In this document: positions 50,536 to 61,770 of the stretch, in pieces
How the letters are laid out: each line of letters starts with the position of its first letter
Position numbering within the stretch: position 1 is the stretch's first letter
Origin: DUML01 sp050949905
GTDB lineage: Bacteria; Bacillota; Desulfitobacteriia; Desulfitobacteriales; Syntrophobotulaceae
Assembly: GCA_050949905.1 (NCBI GenBank)
Contig: JBMNGP010000003.1
Coordinates: forward strand, 248,001-312,000
DNA: 64,000 nucleotides
Reading direction: 5' to 3'
Notes under the pieces: generated by a model
Database searches by the model: none
The model's input: only the letters and a program-made list of their open reading frames with translations
Told to the model about the DNA's origin: nothing
Program-made: the position numbers and the translations under genes

Positions 50536-52751
50536 ATGAAATATAAAAAGACAACTGTAATACTAGTACTGGCTATTTTCCTTATCGGGACATTAGCTAG
50601 TACTCCGGTTAAAGTTGTTGTGGCTTCAAAGGATGCAGCCCCAACGAATGTCAATGAAAAGTTTGAGCAGGGACAATTATATGCCGCTCAGGATAATTAT
50701 CCCCAGGCTGTGGAGAGCTACACCGAAGTCATTGAGAGTGATCCGGACAGTATGGAGGCCTACCGACAACGCGCCATATCCCTTGCTAAAAGCGGCAATT
50801 ACAAGCAGGCTTTGCAGGATTATAATACCGCTATAGACCTGGAACCACAGGATGGCCAACTGTTTCTAGAAAGAGGGCAAGTGCAATTAGTCCTAAATAA
50901 TATCAAGGCAGGACTGGATGATTTAAGCAAGGCCATTCTCTTAAATTCACAACTAACCGACGCTTATCTCCTGCGGGGCAAGGTGAATGCTGCCCTGGGG
51001 GAAAATGACAAAGCCCTTCAGGATTTTAATTCTGTTCTTAAACAGGAACCAAAGAATATTACAGCTTTACTGGAACGCTGCAAAATATACTCTTTTCAGC
51101 AGAAGTTCACAGCAGCATTGGCAGACTTGGACAAGGCTTTGCTGCTTAAACCTGAGAACAAAGCTCTCTTGTTTGAGCTTTATTATCAGCGCGGCAACAT
51201 AAACTTCGTTTTGGGCAACCTGGAAAAGGTTATTGCTGACTGGGATAAAGCAATTCAATTGAATCCCAACCAGGCAGATGTTTATATTAATCGTGGTATT
51301 GTTAACGCCCGCTTAGGCAAATATGAGCAAGCAATTGCCGACTTGAATAAGGCGGTAGAAGCTGGAGCCCGACAAGGGGAATGCATACAGCAGCTTGGGT
51401 AACGTCTATTATCAATTAAAGGATTACCCGAAAGCAATTGATAATTACAACAAGGCCTTAAAAACCCTTAGCGATGACCCGCAGGTCTACTTTAGCCGCG
51501 CCAATTCCTACCGAGGCGCGGATCAGCTGCAAAAAGCTCTGGCCGACTATAATGAAGCAATTCGTTTAGCCCCTGCTTATTTCGAGGCTTATAATAATCG
51601 CGGCAGCGTTTACTTGTCTATGTCCGACCGGACAGCAGCCCTTAAGGATTTTTCCAAGGCCATCAGCCTGCAGTCCTAATTATGCTTTTGCTTATTTTAA
51701 CCGGGGCAGCATCTATTTTGACCTGGGAGAAACTGAAAAAGCTCTTACTGACCTGAACAAAGCTATTCAACTCGACTCTAAACAAGCGACATTTTATATT
51801 ACTCGTGCCATGGTGCACACGAGCTTAAGTCAATACGATAATGCAATTGCCGACCTGAAAAAAGCATTGGCAATCGAACCCGGGAAAACTGCGGTTCATT
51901 ATAGCCTGGGCAATTTGTACTACCAGCTTAAACAGTATGAGCAGGCTATCGATAGCTATACAAAGGCTTCGGCTGCCGGTGATCCTCTTGTTTACTATAG
52001 CCGTGGCAATGCCTATCGGGATTCCGGCAACTTACAAGCTGCCCTGGCCGATTTTACAGAAGCTATTCGCCTGGCGCCCAACTATTTTGAAGCCTATAAT
52101 AACCGCGGCAGTATTTACCTGGGATTAGGGAAGGTAGCCGAGGCACTTGCGGATTTTTCGCAGACCATAAAACTTAAGCCTGATTATTATGTAGCCTTTT
52201 ATAACAGAGCACTTGCTTACTTATATAAAGGAGATTATGCACTTGCCGAACAAGATTTGACTTCTGTTCTTAAAGGCAGCCCCGAAATGTACCCGGCTTA
52301 TCAACAGCGCGGATTGGCATCCTTCTATATGGGCGATTTTAAGGCAGCGGTTCGGGATTGGGAGAGTTATCTTGAGCAGGTTCCAAAGGATGCTGAAACA
52401 AATTACAGGATTGGCTTAGCTTATTTTAATCTTAAATCTTATGAAAAGTCTCTTGTTTACTTGAATAAAACGATTAATCTTAATCCCAAGGCCGGTGAGG
52501 CTTACGTACAGCGCGGCAATATCTACATGATGCAAAAAGAATACGTTCAAGCCGTAAACGATTATAATAAGGCTATTGAATTGAAGCAAGAGTCTGATAC
52601 TATTTATTTCAATCGGGGACTGGCTTATACTAATCTTAATAATAAAGAGCGCGCCATTGAAGATTTACAAAAGGCTCTAAGCATTACCACCAATGAAAAA
52701 ATGGCCGAAGATGCCAGGGATGTCATAAAAATGTTAAGGGAAAGTAAATAG
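50536..52751 (+). pseudogene. Secreted TPR-repeat protein, interrupted by two frameshifts
   Basis: From ATG 50536 a signal peptide (TVILVLAIFLIGTLASTPVK) is followed by about twenty tetratricopeptide repeats in three consecutive frames: to 51402, then 51380-51679, then ~51676-52751. The repeats continue across each break (AYSSLGNVYYQLKDYPKAID at the first; ISLQ then PNYAFAYFNRGSIYFDLGET at the second), so each is a one-base indel: near 51378 and near 51674 (an extra T in CTGCAGTCCTAAT). Consensus blocks such as YNNRGSIYLGLGKVAEALAD and YFNRGLAYTNLNNKERAIED show a canonical 34-residue periodicity. An exported TPR scaffold of ~735 residues is inferred if the indels are sequencing errors. It precedes the giant adhesin and may share its regulation. 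Confidence 0.8.
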
Positions 52752-52871
52752 TTCTGAAGACATCCGTCAAAAAAAGTATGGACAACCACAAAATTGTCAA
52801 TGCGAAAAAACAATTCATACCTTAAACTTTAAAAATAAGATTCGTTTATATAGAGGAGAATTGAGAAGGCA

Positions 52872-55800
52872 ATGCCAGTTAGAAGGAAAGCAGCTAAGAG
52901 AAAAAACACCAGAAAACAAAAAGTGTTTTTGATGGCTATTTTGGTAGCTTTATTTGTCGTTGCCTTACCTTTACAGGCGGTTTTCGCCGAAACTGGGTCA
53001 GAAATATCCGGCACTGCTTCTCAAGATAATTATTCTCAGTCTGATCCAACACAGGGTAACGACACAGAGAATAATCAAGATTCGGTAAACGGTACAGAAG
53101 TAATTGACGGCCAGGAAGGTGCTGCCGAACAAGAAGATACTGATGAGCAAGAGGTAGCCGATGACCAAGGTGTTGCTGATGACCAAGATACTGCTGATGA
53201 ACAAGAAGAAGTAACTGAAGAGCAAGAGGAAGCAACAGAGGAACAAGAAGAGGTAACTGAAGAGCAAGATGAAGTAACTGACGGTCAAGAAGATTCCACT
53301 GAGCAAACCGAGTCAACAAATTCTCAAAACGATGAAACCACTAATCCGGAAGATGAATTACCTGAGATAGCCACACCAAGCCTGCAAGATGCAATTAATG
53401 CTTTAGCGACCCAGACCATTGAAGATAAAACGATCTATGTTGATGGTGGTATCTATAATGAGAGCATCATAATTGATGCTTCCCTGCAGCCATATTTAAA
53501 CGGTATTGAACTGCGTGCCTCAGGTAATGGTGGGATTCCGGTAATTAACGGTGATGTTCTGCTGAGCAATCTTATTGGCTTTGTGCTGGAGGGCTTCCAG
53601 GTAGTAGGCAATATCACCGTTCAAGATTCTCAGGACGGGACGATTACCGGAACGGTTGAAGATGATGAACTGAAAATTATTATTCAGGGCGAGATCAATA
53701 ACCTAACTGTTAACGGTGGCGGCGGCAACGACGTTATTGACATATCCGGAAACGTTGCCAATACGAGTCCATCTCAGGACGATTCGGGACTATCCCCAGA
53801 ACAATATGCCCGGCCCCCTACCCCTGGAATAAGCATAAACGGTAACGACGGCGATGATCACCTGCTGGTCGATTTCAGCAAAGGTAACCCAATTCCCTGG
53901 GCGGGACTCAGCTACGACGGCGGAGCCGATTACGATGTCATAACAGTCTCCGGCGGCTCGTTCGGGAAAACCTCCTACAGAGCAATTAACTCTCATTCCG
54001 GAACAATTGAGTTCGATGACTCTTTGATAACATATAGCAATATTGAACCGATCGTCGATAATACTTCTTCAGGTGAAGTTACCTTTTACGGAACCGACGG
54101 TAATGATACAATTTTGATTTTTGACAGCATTGATTCTGATGAAACCAATTCCATAGAGGACGGAACAAGAATAATTAAAGTAGAAAGCCCTGATGAAAAC
54201 TTTGAGAACGTAATCTTCACCAACCTGACAATTGTTGTAATTGACGGAGCCGACGGTGACGACCTGATTAATATCGCAATCTCTGAACCAACTCCAGGTC
54301 TTACTTCCTTAACCATTCGGGGTGGAAATGGCTTCGACCGGATCGAGAACTTAGATCAGGATATTCTGCTGGACGGAGTGGACCTCACACTTGAATCTGA
54401 AGTTATCAAAATTAATGGTGGAACAATTCGCGGCAAGAATATCAGTTTGATCTCCGAAACTATTGCGGGCGGGTTAAACCTCTTTGCAGATGTTGAAAAT
54501 CTTATTGACCTGGATAATGTCACCATCAACGCTACAGGTTCTATCTTGCTTAAGGCATCCGGTAAGCAACTAAAACCTACTATTAATAATGGCATCCTGA
54601 CCGTTAAACAAACGAATGCCGAAATCACCGTGACGGATTGTGAGCTTTCTGCCGATGGCAATATCGAGATGCAAGCTTTGGCAGAACTTGACCTGGAACT
54701 AAATGGTTTCCTGCTGACCTTTCCTCTGGAGATCACTTTGGCTGCAGCGAATACCAATGCCAGAGTATTGGTTGATGGAGCAACAACTCTGACAGCAGAC
54801 GGCAATATTTCACTGAGTGCCATCTCCAAAGTAAATGCTGCTTCTTTAGCCCAGTCTAAAGGAGAGGTTGGTTCTATTACATATGCTATATCCGCGATCA
54901 CTACTGTTGCTGAAGCCCTTATTCAGGGTGCAGCTGCAATCAATACTCAGGGGCTCCTTTTCATTTTAGCTCAAAACGATGTCCAGGTTGATACTATAGC
55001 CAATGGCTGTGTGGAAAATGATAGCTCCAGCGGAGCCGGAACCATTGCCGTTGCTGCAGTTGAGACCACGACCCGCGCCGGAATTTTAGAAAACGCTCTT
55101 ATTATATATAGTGCAAATCTGGATATCATATCCCAAGCAAGAAATGAAATTAAAACCGCTGCTCAAGCTGCCGGCAAAGGACCAAGCGAAGGCTCGAACA
55201 GCTCTATCAAAAATTTGCTTAGCCGTAAAGATGCGGATGGCAATTTCCTAATCAGTGAAAGCCTGCAAAATGAAATTTGTGCTTTACTCGATGAAATAGC
55301 AGCCGGTGTGGAAGAAACTCCGGAAGGCGAAGGCGGCGGGGGTTCAGGTGAAGAAGGTTCCGCTGTCCAAGTTGCCGGTGCTTTTGCCTTTGGCAAAATA
55401 AGAAACATTACCGAAGCTCTTCTTGGCAGCAGTGCCTTAGTCAAAACTGCCGGTCTCTTAAATATTGCCTCTCAAGCCCTGACCAACTGTTCGGTCTTGG
55501 CCAGTGGGATGACCAATGCCGGAGATGTCGGCATTGGAGCTGCGATAGCAATTTTGGATGCCCAGAACACCAACAAGGCATTAATCGAAGAGAGCGCTCA
55601 GATTCAAGCAGGCAATATTACAATTTCTGCTCTTTCCGAAGATTTTGCTCCGGAAAACCCTGAACAAGTGGATTCAATTAATGATTTCCGTGCTGCGGCT
55701 TATGCCGGACAAAGCGCCGGCAATGTCGGTGTGGCCGGAGCACTTAGCTTTAACCTTGTTATCAGTAAGACCGAGGCTTCTATCGGTGAAAATGCAAACG

Positions 55801-58800
55801 TTACATTAATTAATGTAGAAAACAATGGCGATATTACTATTGTTTCTTCCAATAATAATAACATTGAAACTATTGCTAACGGTGCTCCTGCTTCTGCCGA
55901 CGAAAATGCAACAGGATCATTCTTTAATTCTTATAAGGATGGCGAGGATAGCCCAACCGATGATAGAGGAGAATCCAGCGACGGGGAAGAATCCAGCGGC
56001 GAAGTGCCCTCAGTTGGAGTTGGCGCAGCCATTGCTATAACCATTGCAGATATTTCGAGCCTTGCCTGGATTCATGACAATGCATCAATACTTGATGCCA
56101 ATGATATCAGTCTTCGTTCCGATATGAGTGGTGAAGCTAACACCGAAGGAGCTGCAGGCGCCGACGGCGGAAAGGCCGCTGCACCTGTTATGGCTCTTAC
56201 CGTTCTGCTAACTCAAAGCAGAGCCGGTTTTGGAAGAGGCGGTAAATTAAGTTTCAGTGGGAATATTGAAAGCAAAGCCAACGGCTCCAGTAAGAGTAAT
56301 ATCAAAGCCACTGCTAAAGCAGCCGGTTCTGGTGTTGCAGTTGGAGCTGCCATAGGCATCAATGTTCATAATAATGAAACCTTAGCTATTACTTCACGTT
56401 CTTTATATGCAGGTGGTAATATTGTTTTCCATGCTAAAGGAACGACCAGAGGGACAACAACTACTGAAGCCGGAGCAAACGGTGGAGAATCTGAAGAATC
56501 CGGAGACGGAGACGGAGACGGTGACGGTGAAGAGGGCGGAGACAGTAGCGAAAGCGGCGTAGATAAGAAAGTAAACAAGCACCTGGAATTCCTGAATAAA
56601 ATCAGTGAAGAAAAAGGCATAGACAGTAAAGAAGATGACAATCCCGAAGACGAAAAAGATGAAACCAAAGTACCGGAAAAAACCCCACAGAAAGCTGAAA
56701 CCAGTGAAGGCTCCATTGATGTAGGCGCAGCCGTTGTCTTAAATATTGTCACCAGTATAAATAAAGCCTATATTCCGGAAGATCTTGAGATCACTTCCGG
56801 CGGAACTCTAACCTTAGAAGCCAGCGGCAACACCGACAGCGAAGCCAAAGCCGACGGCAGTGCAGTTAAAGAAGATCCTGAAAACCCGACTAACGTCGGA
56901 GTCGGCGTAGCCGTAGCTATTAATGTAGTCACTATTGTCAACCAAGCCTATATCGCCCAGGGTACGATCGTAGAAGCCCAAGGGCTGGAAATAAAAGTTG
57001 GCATGACGGAAATTGAAAGCGAAAATGAAGGTGAAACCGTCATCGACGACACCAACACCCATGTAGTAGAGGCCATCTCCGGAGCAGGCGCAGCTAACGT
57101 TGGCGTAGCAGGTTCGGCAGCCATCAATGTGGTTGTGAACACCGTTTTAGCCCATAACGACGGCAGCGTTACCTTAAGCGGCGGCGATGCCGTAATCAGT
57201 GCCGCAAGCAAAAATGAAAGCACAACCACAGCCGGAGCCACAGTCATAGCCCAGGGAGAAGAAGGCAGTGCCGGAGTTGGAGCATCCTTTGCTACTAATA
57301 TAATAGCTAATATTATTGAAGCGTATATAGCGGACGGAGCCATCCTTACCGGAGCGAAGGATTTAACCATATCCGCAAGCTTAGATAACACTACCCTAAC
57401 TGAAGCCAGTGCCGGAGCGCAAGCTGAAGCCGATGCTTCCACAGGAGTATCGGTTAACGGCGCCGTAGCTTTAGCCGTAGTAGTCAATGACGTTAAAGCT
57501 CAGGCCGGAACACCGGGAACCATACCGCTAGAGATAACCGGTAACCTCATCCTCCAAGCTACCAACATTAACAGGGTAAATACCAAAGCCAGCGGCAAAG
57601 CCTTAGGCAGCAAAGTTGGCGTAGGCCTAGCCGTAGCCTTAAACGTGGTTGTGGATAACACCATAGCCACAACTTCGCGCGCCCTCATAGCCGGCGGGGA
57701 TATAACCTTCAAAGCCCAAGGTGCAACCTCGAGCAGCGCAGTAGCTGAAGCCGGAGTCAACGGCGGAGAGACAGGAGAATCTGGAGAAGGTGAAGACCAG
57801 TCTAAGGGGACAGATGGAACAGACGGATCAGACGAAGAAGGAGACGTAGATAAGAAAGTCAACAAACACTTAGACTTCTTAAACAAGACCAGTGAAGAAA
57901 AAGGCATAGACAGTAAAGAAGATGACAATCCCGAAGACGAAAAAGATGAAACCAAAGTACCGGAAAAAACCCCACAGAAAGCTGAAACCAGTGAAGGCTC
58001 CATTGATGTAGGCGCAGCTGTTGTCTTAAATATTGTCACCACTATTAATCAAGCTTACATTCCGGAAGATCTTGAGATCACTTCCGGCGGAACTCTAACC
58101 TTAGAAGCCAACGGCAACACCGACAGTGAAGCCAAAGCCGACGGCAGTGCAGTTAAAGAAGATCCTGAAAACCCGACTAACGTCGGAGTCGGCGTAGCCG
58201 TAGCTATTAATGTAGTCACTATTGTCAACCAAGCCTATATCGCCCAGGGTACGATCGTAGAAGCCCAAGGGCTGGAAATAAAAGTTGGCATGACGGAAAT
58301 TGAAAGCGAAAATGAAGGTGAAACCGTCATCGACGACACTAATACCCATGTAGTAGAAGCCATCTCCGGAGCAGGCGCAGCTAACGTTGGCGTAGCCGGT
58401 TCAGCAGCCATCAACGTGGTTGTGAACACCGTTTTGGCTCATAACGACGGTTCAGTAACCTTATCTTATAAAGACGAAAACGGCGATACCCAATATGGAG
58501 ATGCCGTAATTAGTGCCGCAAGCAAAAATGAAAGCACAACCATAGCCGGAGCCACAGTCATAGCCCAGGGAGAAGAAGGCAGTGCCGGAGTTGGAGCATC
58601 CTTTGCTACTAATATAATAGCTAATATAATAGAAGCATATATAGAAGACGGAGCCATCCTTACCGGAGCGAAGGACTTAACCATATCCGCCAGCTTAGAT
58701 AACACTACCATAACTGAAGCCAGTGCCGGAGCGCAGGCGGAAGCTAATGCTTCAACCGGCGTATCGGTTAACGGGGCGGTAGCTTTAGCGGTAGTAGTAA

Positions 58801-59111
58801 ACGATGTGAAAGCCCAAGCGGGAACAGAAGGCGCCGTACCGTTAGAGATAACCGGCGACCTTACCCTGCAAGCGACCAACAATAATCGTGTCAACACCAA
58901 AGCCAGCGGCAAAGCCTTAGGCAGCAAGGTTGGGGTTGGCGTAGCCGTAGCCTTAAACGTGGTTGTGGATAACACCATAGCCACAACTTCGCGCGCCCTC
59001 ATAGCCGGCGGGGATATAACCTTCAAGAGCCCAAGGTGCAACCTCCAGCAGTGCCATAGCCGAAGCCGGAGTCAACGGGCAGGCAGAGACAGGAGAATCT
59101 GGAGAAGGTGA
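52872..59111 (+). CDS. Giant filamentous adhesin (leukotoxin LktA-like), N-terminal open part
   Basis: 2079 residues in one frame until a frameshift near 59022. Signal peptide residues 1-~38 (FLMAILVALFVVALPLQAVF, cleavage after AVFA). Residues ~45-165 are an acidic E/Q/D linker (EEQEEATEEQEE). Then come beta-helix-like segments (GGIYNESIIIDASLQPYLNG), Gly-Asp repeats resembling RTX calcium loops (GGGGNDVIDISGN; GNDGDDHLLVDF; DGADGDDLINIAI) and long alternating Gly/Ala/Val rungs (VGVGVAVAINVVTIVNQAYI). Tandem ~429-residue repeats begin near residue 1277, separated by E/D/G-rich linkers (DDNPEDEKDETKVPEKTPQ). It is predicted to form a long cell-surface filament. Anchoring sequences would be beyond the window. 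AGAGGAG precedes the ATG. Confidence 0.85.
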   Translation: MPVRRKAAKRKNTRKQKVFLMAILVALFVVALPLQAVFAETGSEISGTASQDNYSQSDPTQGNDTENNQDSVNGTEVIDGQEGAAEQEDTDEQEVADDQGVADDQDTADEQEEVTEEQEEATEEQEEVTEEQDEVTDGQEDSTEQTESTNSQNDETTNPEDELPEIATPSLQDAINALATQTIEDKTIYVDGGIYNESIIIDASLQPYLNGIELRASGNGGIPVINGDVLLSNLIGFVLEGFQVVGNITVQDSQDGTITGTVEDDELKIIIQGEINNLTVNGGGGNDVIDISGNVANTSPSQDDSGLSPEQYARPPTPGISINGNDGDDHLLVDFSKGNPIPWAGLSYDGGADYDVITVSGGSFGKTSYRAINSHSGTIEFDDSLITYSNIEPIVDNTSSGEVTFYGTDGNDTILIFDSIDSDETNSIEDGTRIIKVESPDENFENVIFTNLTIVVIDGADGDDLINIAISEPTPGLTSLTIRGGNGFDRIENLDQDILLDGVDLTLESEVIKINGGTIRGKNISLISETIAGGLNLFADVENLIDLDNVTINATGSILLKASGKQLKPTINNGILTVKQTNAEITVTDCELSADGNIEMQALAELDLELNGFLLTFPLEITLAAANTNARVLVDGATTLTADGNISLSAISKVNAASLAQSKGEVGSITYAISAITTVAEALIQGAAAINTQGLLFILAQNDVQVDTIANGCVENDSSSGAGTIAVAAVETTTRAGILENALIIYSANLDIISQARNEIKTAAQAAGKGPSEGSNSSIKNLLSRKDADGNFLISESLQNEICALLDEIAAGVEETPEGEGGGGSGEEGSAVQVAGAFAFGKIRNITEALLGSSALVKTAGLLNIASQALTNCSVLASGMTNAGDVGIGAAIAILDAQNTNKALIEESAQIQAGNITISALSEDFAPENPEQVDSINDFRAAAYAGQSAGNVGVAGALSFNLVISKTEASIGENANVTLINVENNGDITIVSSNNNNIETIANGAPASADENATGSFFNSYKDGEDSPTDDRGESSDGEESSGEVPSVGVGAAIAITIADISSLAWIHDNASILDANDISLRSDMSGEANTEGAAGADGGKAAAPVMALTVLLTQSRAGFGRGGKLSFSGNIESKANGSSKSNIKATAKAAGSGVAVGAAIGINVHNNETLAITSRSLYAGGNIVFHAKGTTRGTTTTEAGANGGESEESGDGDGDGDGEEGGDSSESGVDKKVNKHLEFLNKISEEKGIDSKEDDNPEDEKDETKVPEKTPQKAETSEGSIDVGAAVVLNIVTSINKAYIPEDLEITSGGTLTLEASGNTDSEAKADGSAVKEDPENPTNVGVGVAVAINVVTIVNQAYIAQGTIVEAQGLEIKVGMTEIESENEGETVIDDTNTHVVEAISGAGAANVGVAGSAAINVVVNTVLAHNDGSVTLSGGDAVISAASKNESTTTAGATVIAQGEEGSAGVGASFATNIIANIIEAYIADGAILTGAKDLTISASLDNTTLTEASAGAQAEADASTGVSVNGAVALAVVVNDVKAQAGTPGTIPLEITGNLILQATNINRVNTKASGKALGSKVGVGLAVALNVVVDNTIATTSRALIAGGDITFKAQGATSSSAVAEAGVNGGETGESGEGEDQSKGTDGTDGSDEEGDVDKKVNKHLDFLNKTSEEKGIDSKEDDNPEDEKDETKVPEKTPQKAETSEGSIDVGAAVVLNIVTTINQAYIPEDLEITSGGTLTLEANGNTDSEAKADGSAVKEDPENPTNVGVGVAVAINVVTIVNQAYIAQGTIVEAQGLEIKVGMTEIESENEGETVIDDTNTHVVEAISGAGAANVGVAGSAAINVVVNTVLAHNDGSVTLSYKDENGDTQYGDAVISAASKNESTTIAGATVIAQGEEGSAGVGASFATNIIANIIEAYIEDGAILTGAKDLTISASLDNTTITEASAGAQAEANASTGVSVNGAVALAVVVNDVKAQAGTEGAVPLEITGDLTLQATNNNRVNTKASGKALGSKVGVGVAVALNVVVDNTIATTSRALIAGGDITFKSPRCNLQQCHSRSRSQRAGRDRRIWRR
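56701..57987 (+). repeat. Adhesin tandem repeat, copy 1 (~1287 bp)
   Basis: Phase set arbitrarily at the block encoding TSEGSIDVGAAVVLNIV. The next copies begin at 57988, 59309, 60621 and 61900. Spacings are 1287, 1321, 1312 and 1279 bp. Copies 1 and 2 are nearly identical and fully open. Confidence 0.9.
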
Positions 59112-59308
59112 AGACCGAGACTAAGGGGACAGATGGAGACAGACGGAACAGACGAAGAAGGCGGACGTAGATAAGGAAGTCAACAAACACCTAGACTTCT
59201 TAAACAAGACCAGTGAAGAAAAAGGCATAGACAGTAAAGAAGATGACAATCCCGAAGACGGCAAAGATGAAACCAAAGTACCGGCCAAAACCCCGCAGAA
59301 AGCAGAGA
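57988..59308 (+). repeat. Adhesin tandem repeat, copy 2 (frame lost near its end)
   Basis: Open through ~59022, then the linker region acquires several extra bases relative to copy 1 (for example TTCAAGAGCCC against TTCAAAGCCC), ending the frame at 59111. Confidence 0.88.
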
Positions 59309-61770
59309 CCAGCGAAGGCTCCATAGATGTAGGCGCAGCCGTAGTCATAAATATAGTGACACCAGTATAAATCAAGCCTATATTCCGGAAGAGCTTGAGA
59401 TCACTTCCGGCGGAACTCTAACCTTAGAAGCCAGCGGCAACACCGACAGCGAAGCCAAAGCCGACGGCAGTGCGGTTAAAGAAGACCCGGAAAACCCGAC
59501 TAACGTCGGAGTCGGCGTAGCCGTAGCTATTAATGTAGTCACAATTGTCAACCAAGCCTATATCGCCCAGGGCACGATCGTAGAAGCCCAAGGGCTGGAA
59601 ATAAAAGTTGGCATGACGGAAATCGAAAGCGAAAATGCGAAGGCGAAACCGTCATCGACGACACCAACACCCATGTAGTCGAGGCCATCTCCGGAGCAGG
59701 CGCGGCTAACGTAGGCGTAGCCGGATCGGCAGCCATCAATGTGGTAGTAAACACCGTTTTGGCCCATAACGACGGCAGCGTTACCTTAAGCGGCGAGCGA
59801 TGCCGTAATCAGTGCCGCAAGCAAAAACTGCAAGCACAACCACAGCCGGAGCCACAGTCATAGCCCAGGGAGAAGAAGGCAGTGCCGGAGTTGGAGCATC
59901 CTTTGCTACTAATATAATAGCTAATATTATTGAAGCGTATATAGCGGACGGAGCCGTCCTTACCGGAGCGAAGGACTTAACCATATCCGCAAGCTTGGAT
60001 AACAGCTACCCTAACCGAAGCCAGCGCCGGAGCGCAGGCTGAAGCCGATGCTTCCACAGGAGTATCGGTTAACGGCGCCGTAGCGTTAGCCGTAGTAGTC
60101 AATGACGTCAAAGCCCAGGCCGGAACACCGGGAACCGTACCGCTAGAGATAACCGGCAACCTCACCCTCCAAGCCACCAACGTTAATCAGGGTCAACACC
60201 AAAGCCAGCGGCAAAGCCTTAGGCAGCAAAGTTGGCGTAGGCCTAGCCGTAGCCTTAAACGTGGTTGTGGATAACACCATAGCCACAACTTCGCGCGCCC
60301 TCAAAGCCGGCGGGGATATAACCTTCAAGAGCCCAAGGAGCAACCTCCAGCAGCGCGGTAGCCGAAGCCGGAGTCAACGGCGCAGGCGGAGAATCCGGAG
60401 AATCCGGAGACAGCTGAAGATCCGAACGACTGAAGAAGGCGGAGCATCGAAGGAACGGAGACGGAACAGACGAAGAAGGCGGACGTAGATAAGGAAGTCA
60501 ACAAGACACCTGGACTTCCTGAATACAAGACCAGTGAAGAAAAAGGCATAGACAGCAAAGACGAAGACAGGCCCGAAGACGAAGGCAAAGTGCCGTCCAA
60601 AACCCCGCAGAAAGCAGAGACCAGCGAAGGCTCCATAGATGTAGGCGCAGCCGTAGTCATAAATATAGTCACCACAATAAATCAAGCATACATTCCGGAA
60701 GAGCTTGAGATCACTTCCGGCGGAACTCTAACCATAGAAGCCAGCGGCAACACCGACAGCGAAGCCAAAGCCGACGGCAGTGCAGTTAAAGAAGACCCGG
60801 AAAACCCGACTAACGTCGGAGTCGGCGTAGCCGTAGCTATTAATGTAGTCACCATTGTCAACCAAGCCTATATCGCCCAGGGCGCGATCGTAGAAGCCCA
60901 GGGGCTGGAAATAAAAGTCGGCATGACGGAAATTGACAGCAGAAGATGCCGAAGGCGAACCCCACAACCGACGACACCAACACCCATGTAGTCGAAGCCA
61001 TCTCCGGAGCAGGCGCGGCTAACGTAGGCGTAGCCGGATCGGCAGCCATCAACGTGGTTGTGAACACCGTCTTGGCTATAACGCAGGAGAAGTTACCTTA
61101 AACGGCGGCGATCGCGGAAATCAGTGCAGAAAGCAAAAATGAAAGCACAACAAAAGCGGGAGCGAAAGTCATAGCCGAGGGAGCAGAAGGCAAAGCAGGA
61201 GTTGGAGCATCCTTTGCTACTAATATAATCGCCAATGTAGTAGAAGCGTATATAGCAGACGGAGCAATCTTAACCGGAGCGAAGGATTTAACCATACTGG
61301 CAAGCTTAGATAACAGTACCGTAACGGAAGCGAGCGCCGGAGCGCAGGCGGAAGCCAATGCTTCAACCGGCGTATCGGTTAACGGCGCGGTAGCTTTAGC
61401 GGTAGTAGTAAACGATGTCAAAGCCCAAGCGGGAACAGAAGGCGCCGTACCGTTAGAGATAACCGGCAACCTTACCATTCAAGCTACCAACAATAATCGG
61501 GTCAACACCAAAGCCAGCGGCAAAGCCTTAGGCAGCAAGGTAGGAGTAGGCGTAGCCGTAGCCTTAAACGTGGTTGTGGATAACACCATAGCCACAACTT
61601 CGCGTGCGCTAATAGCCGGCGGAAATATAACCTTCAAAGCGCAAGGGGCAACCTCCAGCAGTGCGATAGCCGAAGCCGGAGTCAACGGCGCAGGCGGAGA
61701 ATCGGAGAAGGAGAAGACCGGAGACGAAGGGAAGGAGAAGGAACGAAGGAACAGACGGAAGAAGGCGGAG
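59023..61770 (+). pseudogene. Adhesin middle section (repeat copies 3-4) with clustered indels
   Basis: The DNA is clearly the same adhesin: translated pieces SIDVGAAVVINIVTTINQAY, VGVGVAVAINVVTIVNQAYI and GVSVNGAVALAVVVNDVKAQ appear in all three frames. At least a dozen one-base insertions or deletions relative to copies 1, 2 and 5 break it, many at positions where the copies differ (see findings). Copy 3 starts at 59309 and copy 4 at 60621. Either the gene is decayed here or the assembly mixed repeat copies; I favour the latter. No functional start lies in this stretch. Confidence 0.75.

Noticed and set aside
56366..61478. Long minus-strand ORFs antisense to the adhesin repeats
   Set aside because: They recur in each repeat copy, are low-complexity translations of the reverse strand of a codon-biased repeat, lack ribosome binding sites and resemble no family.
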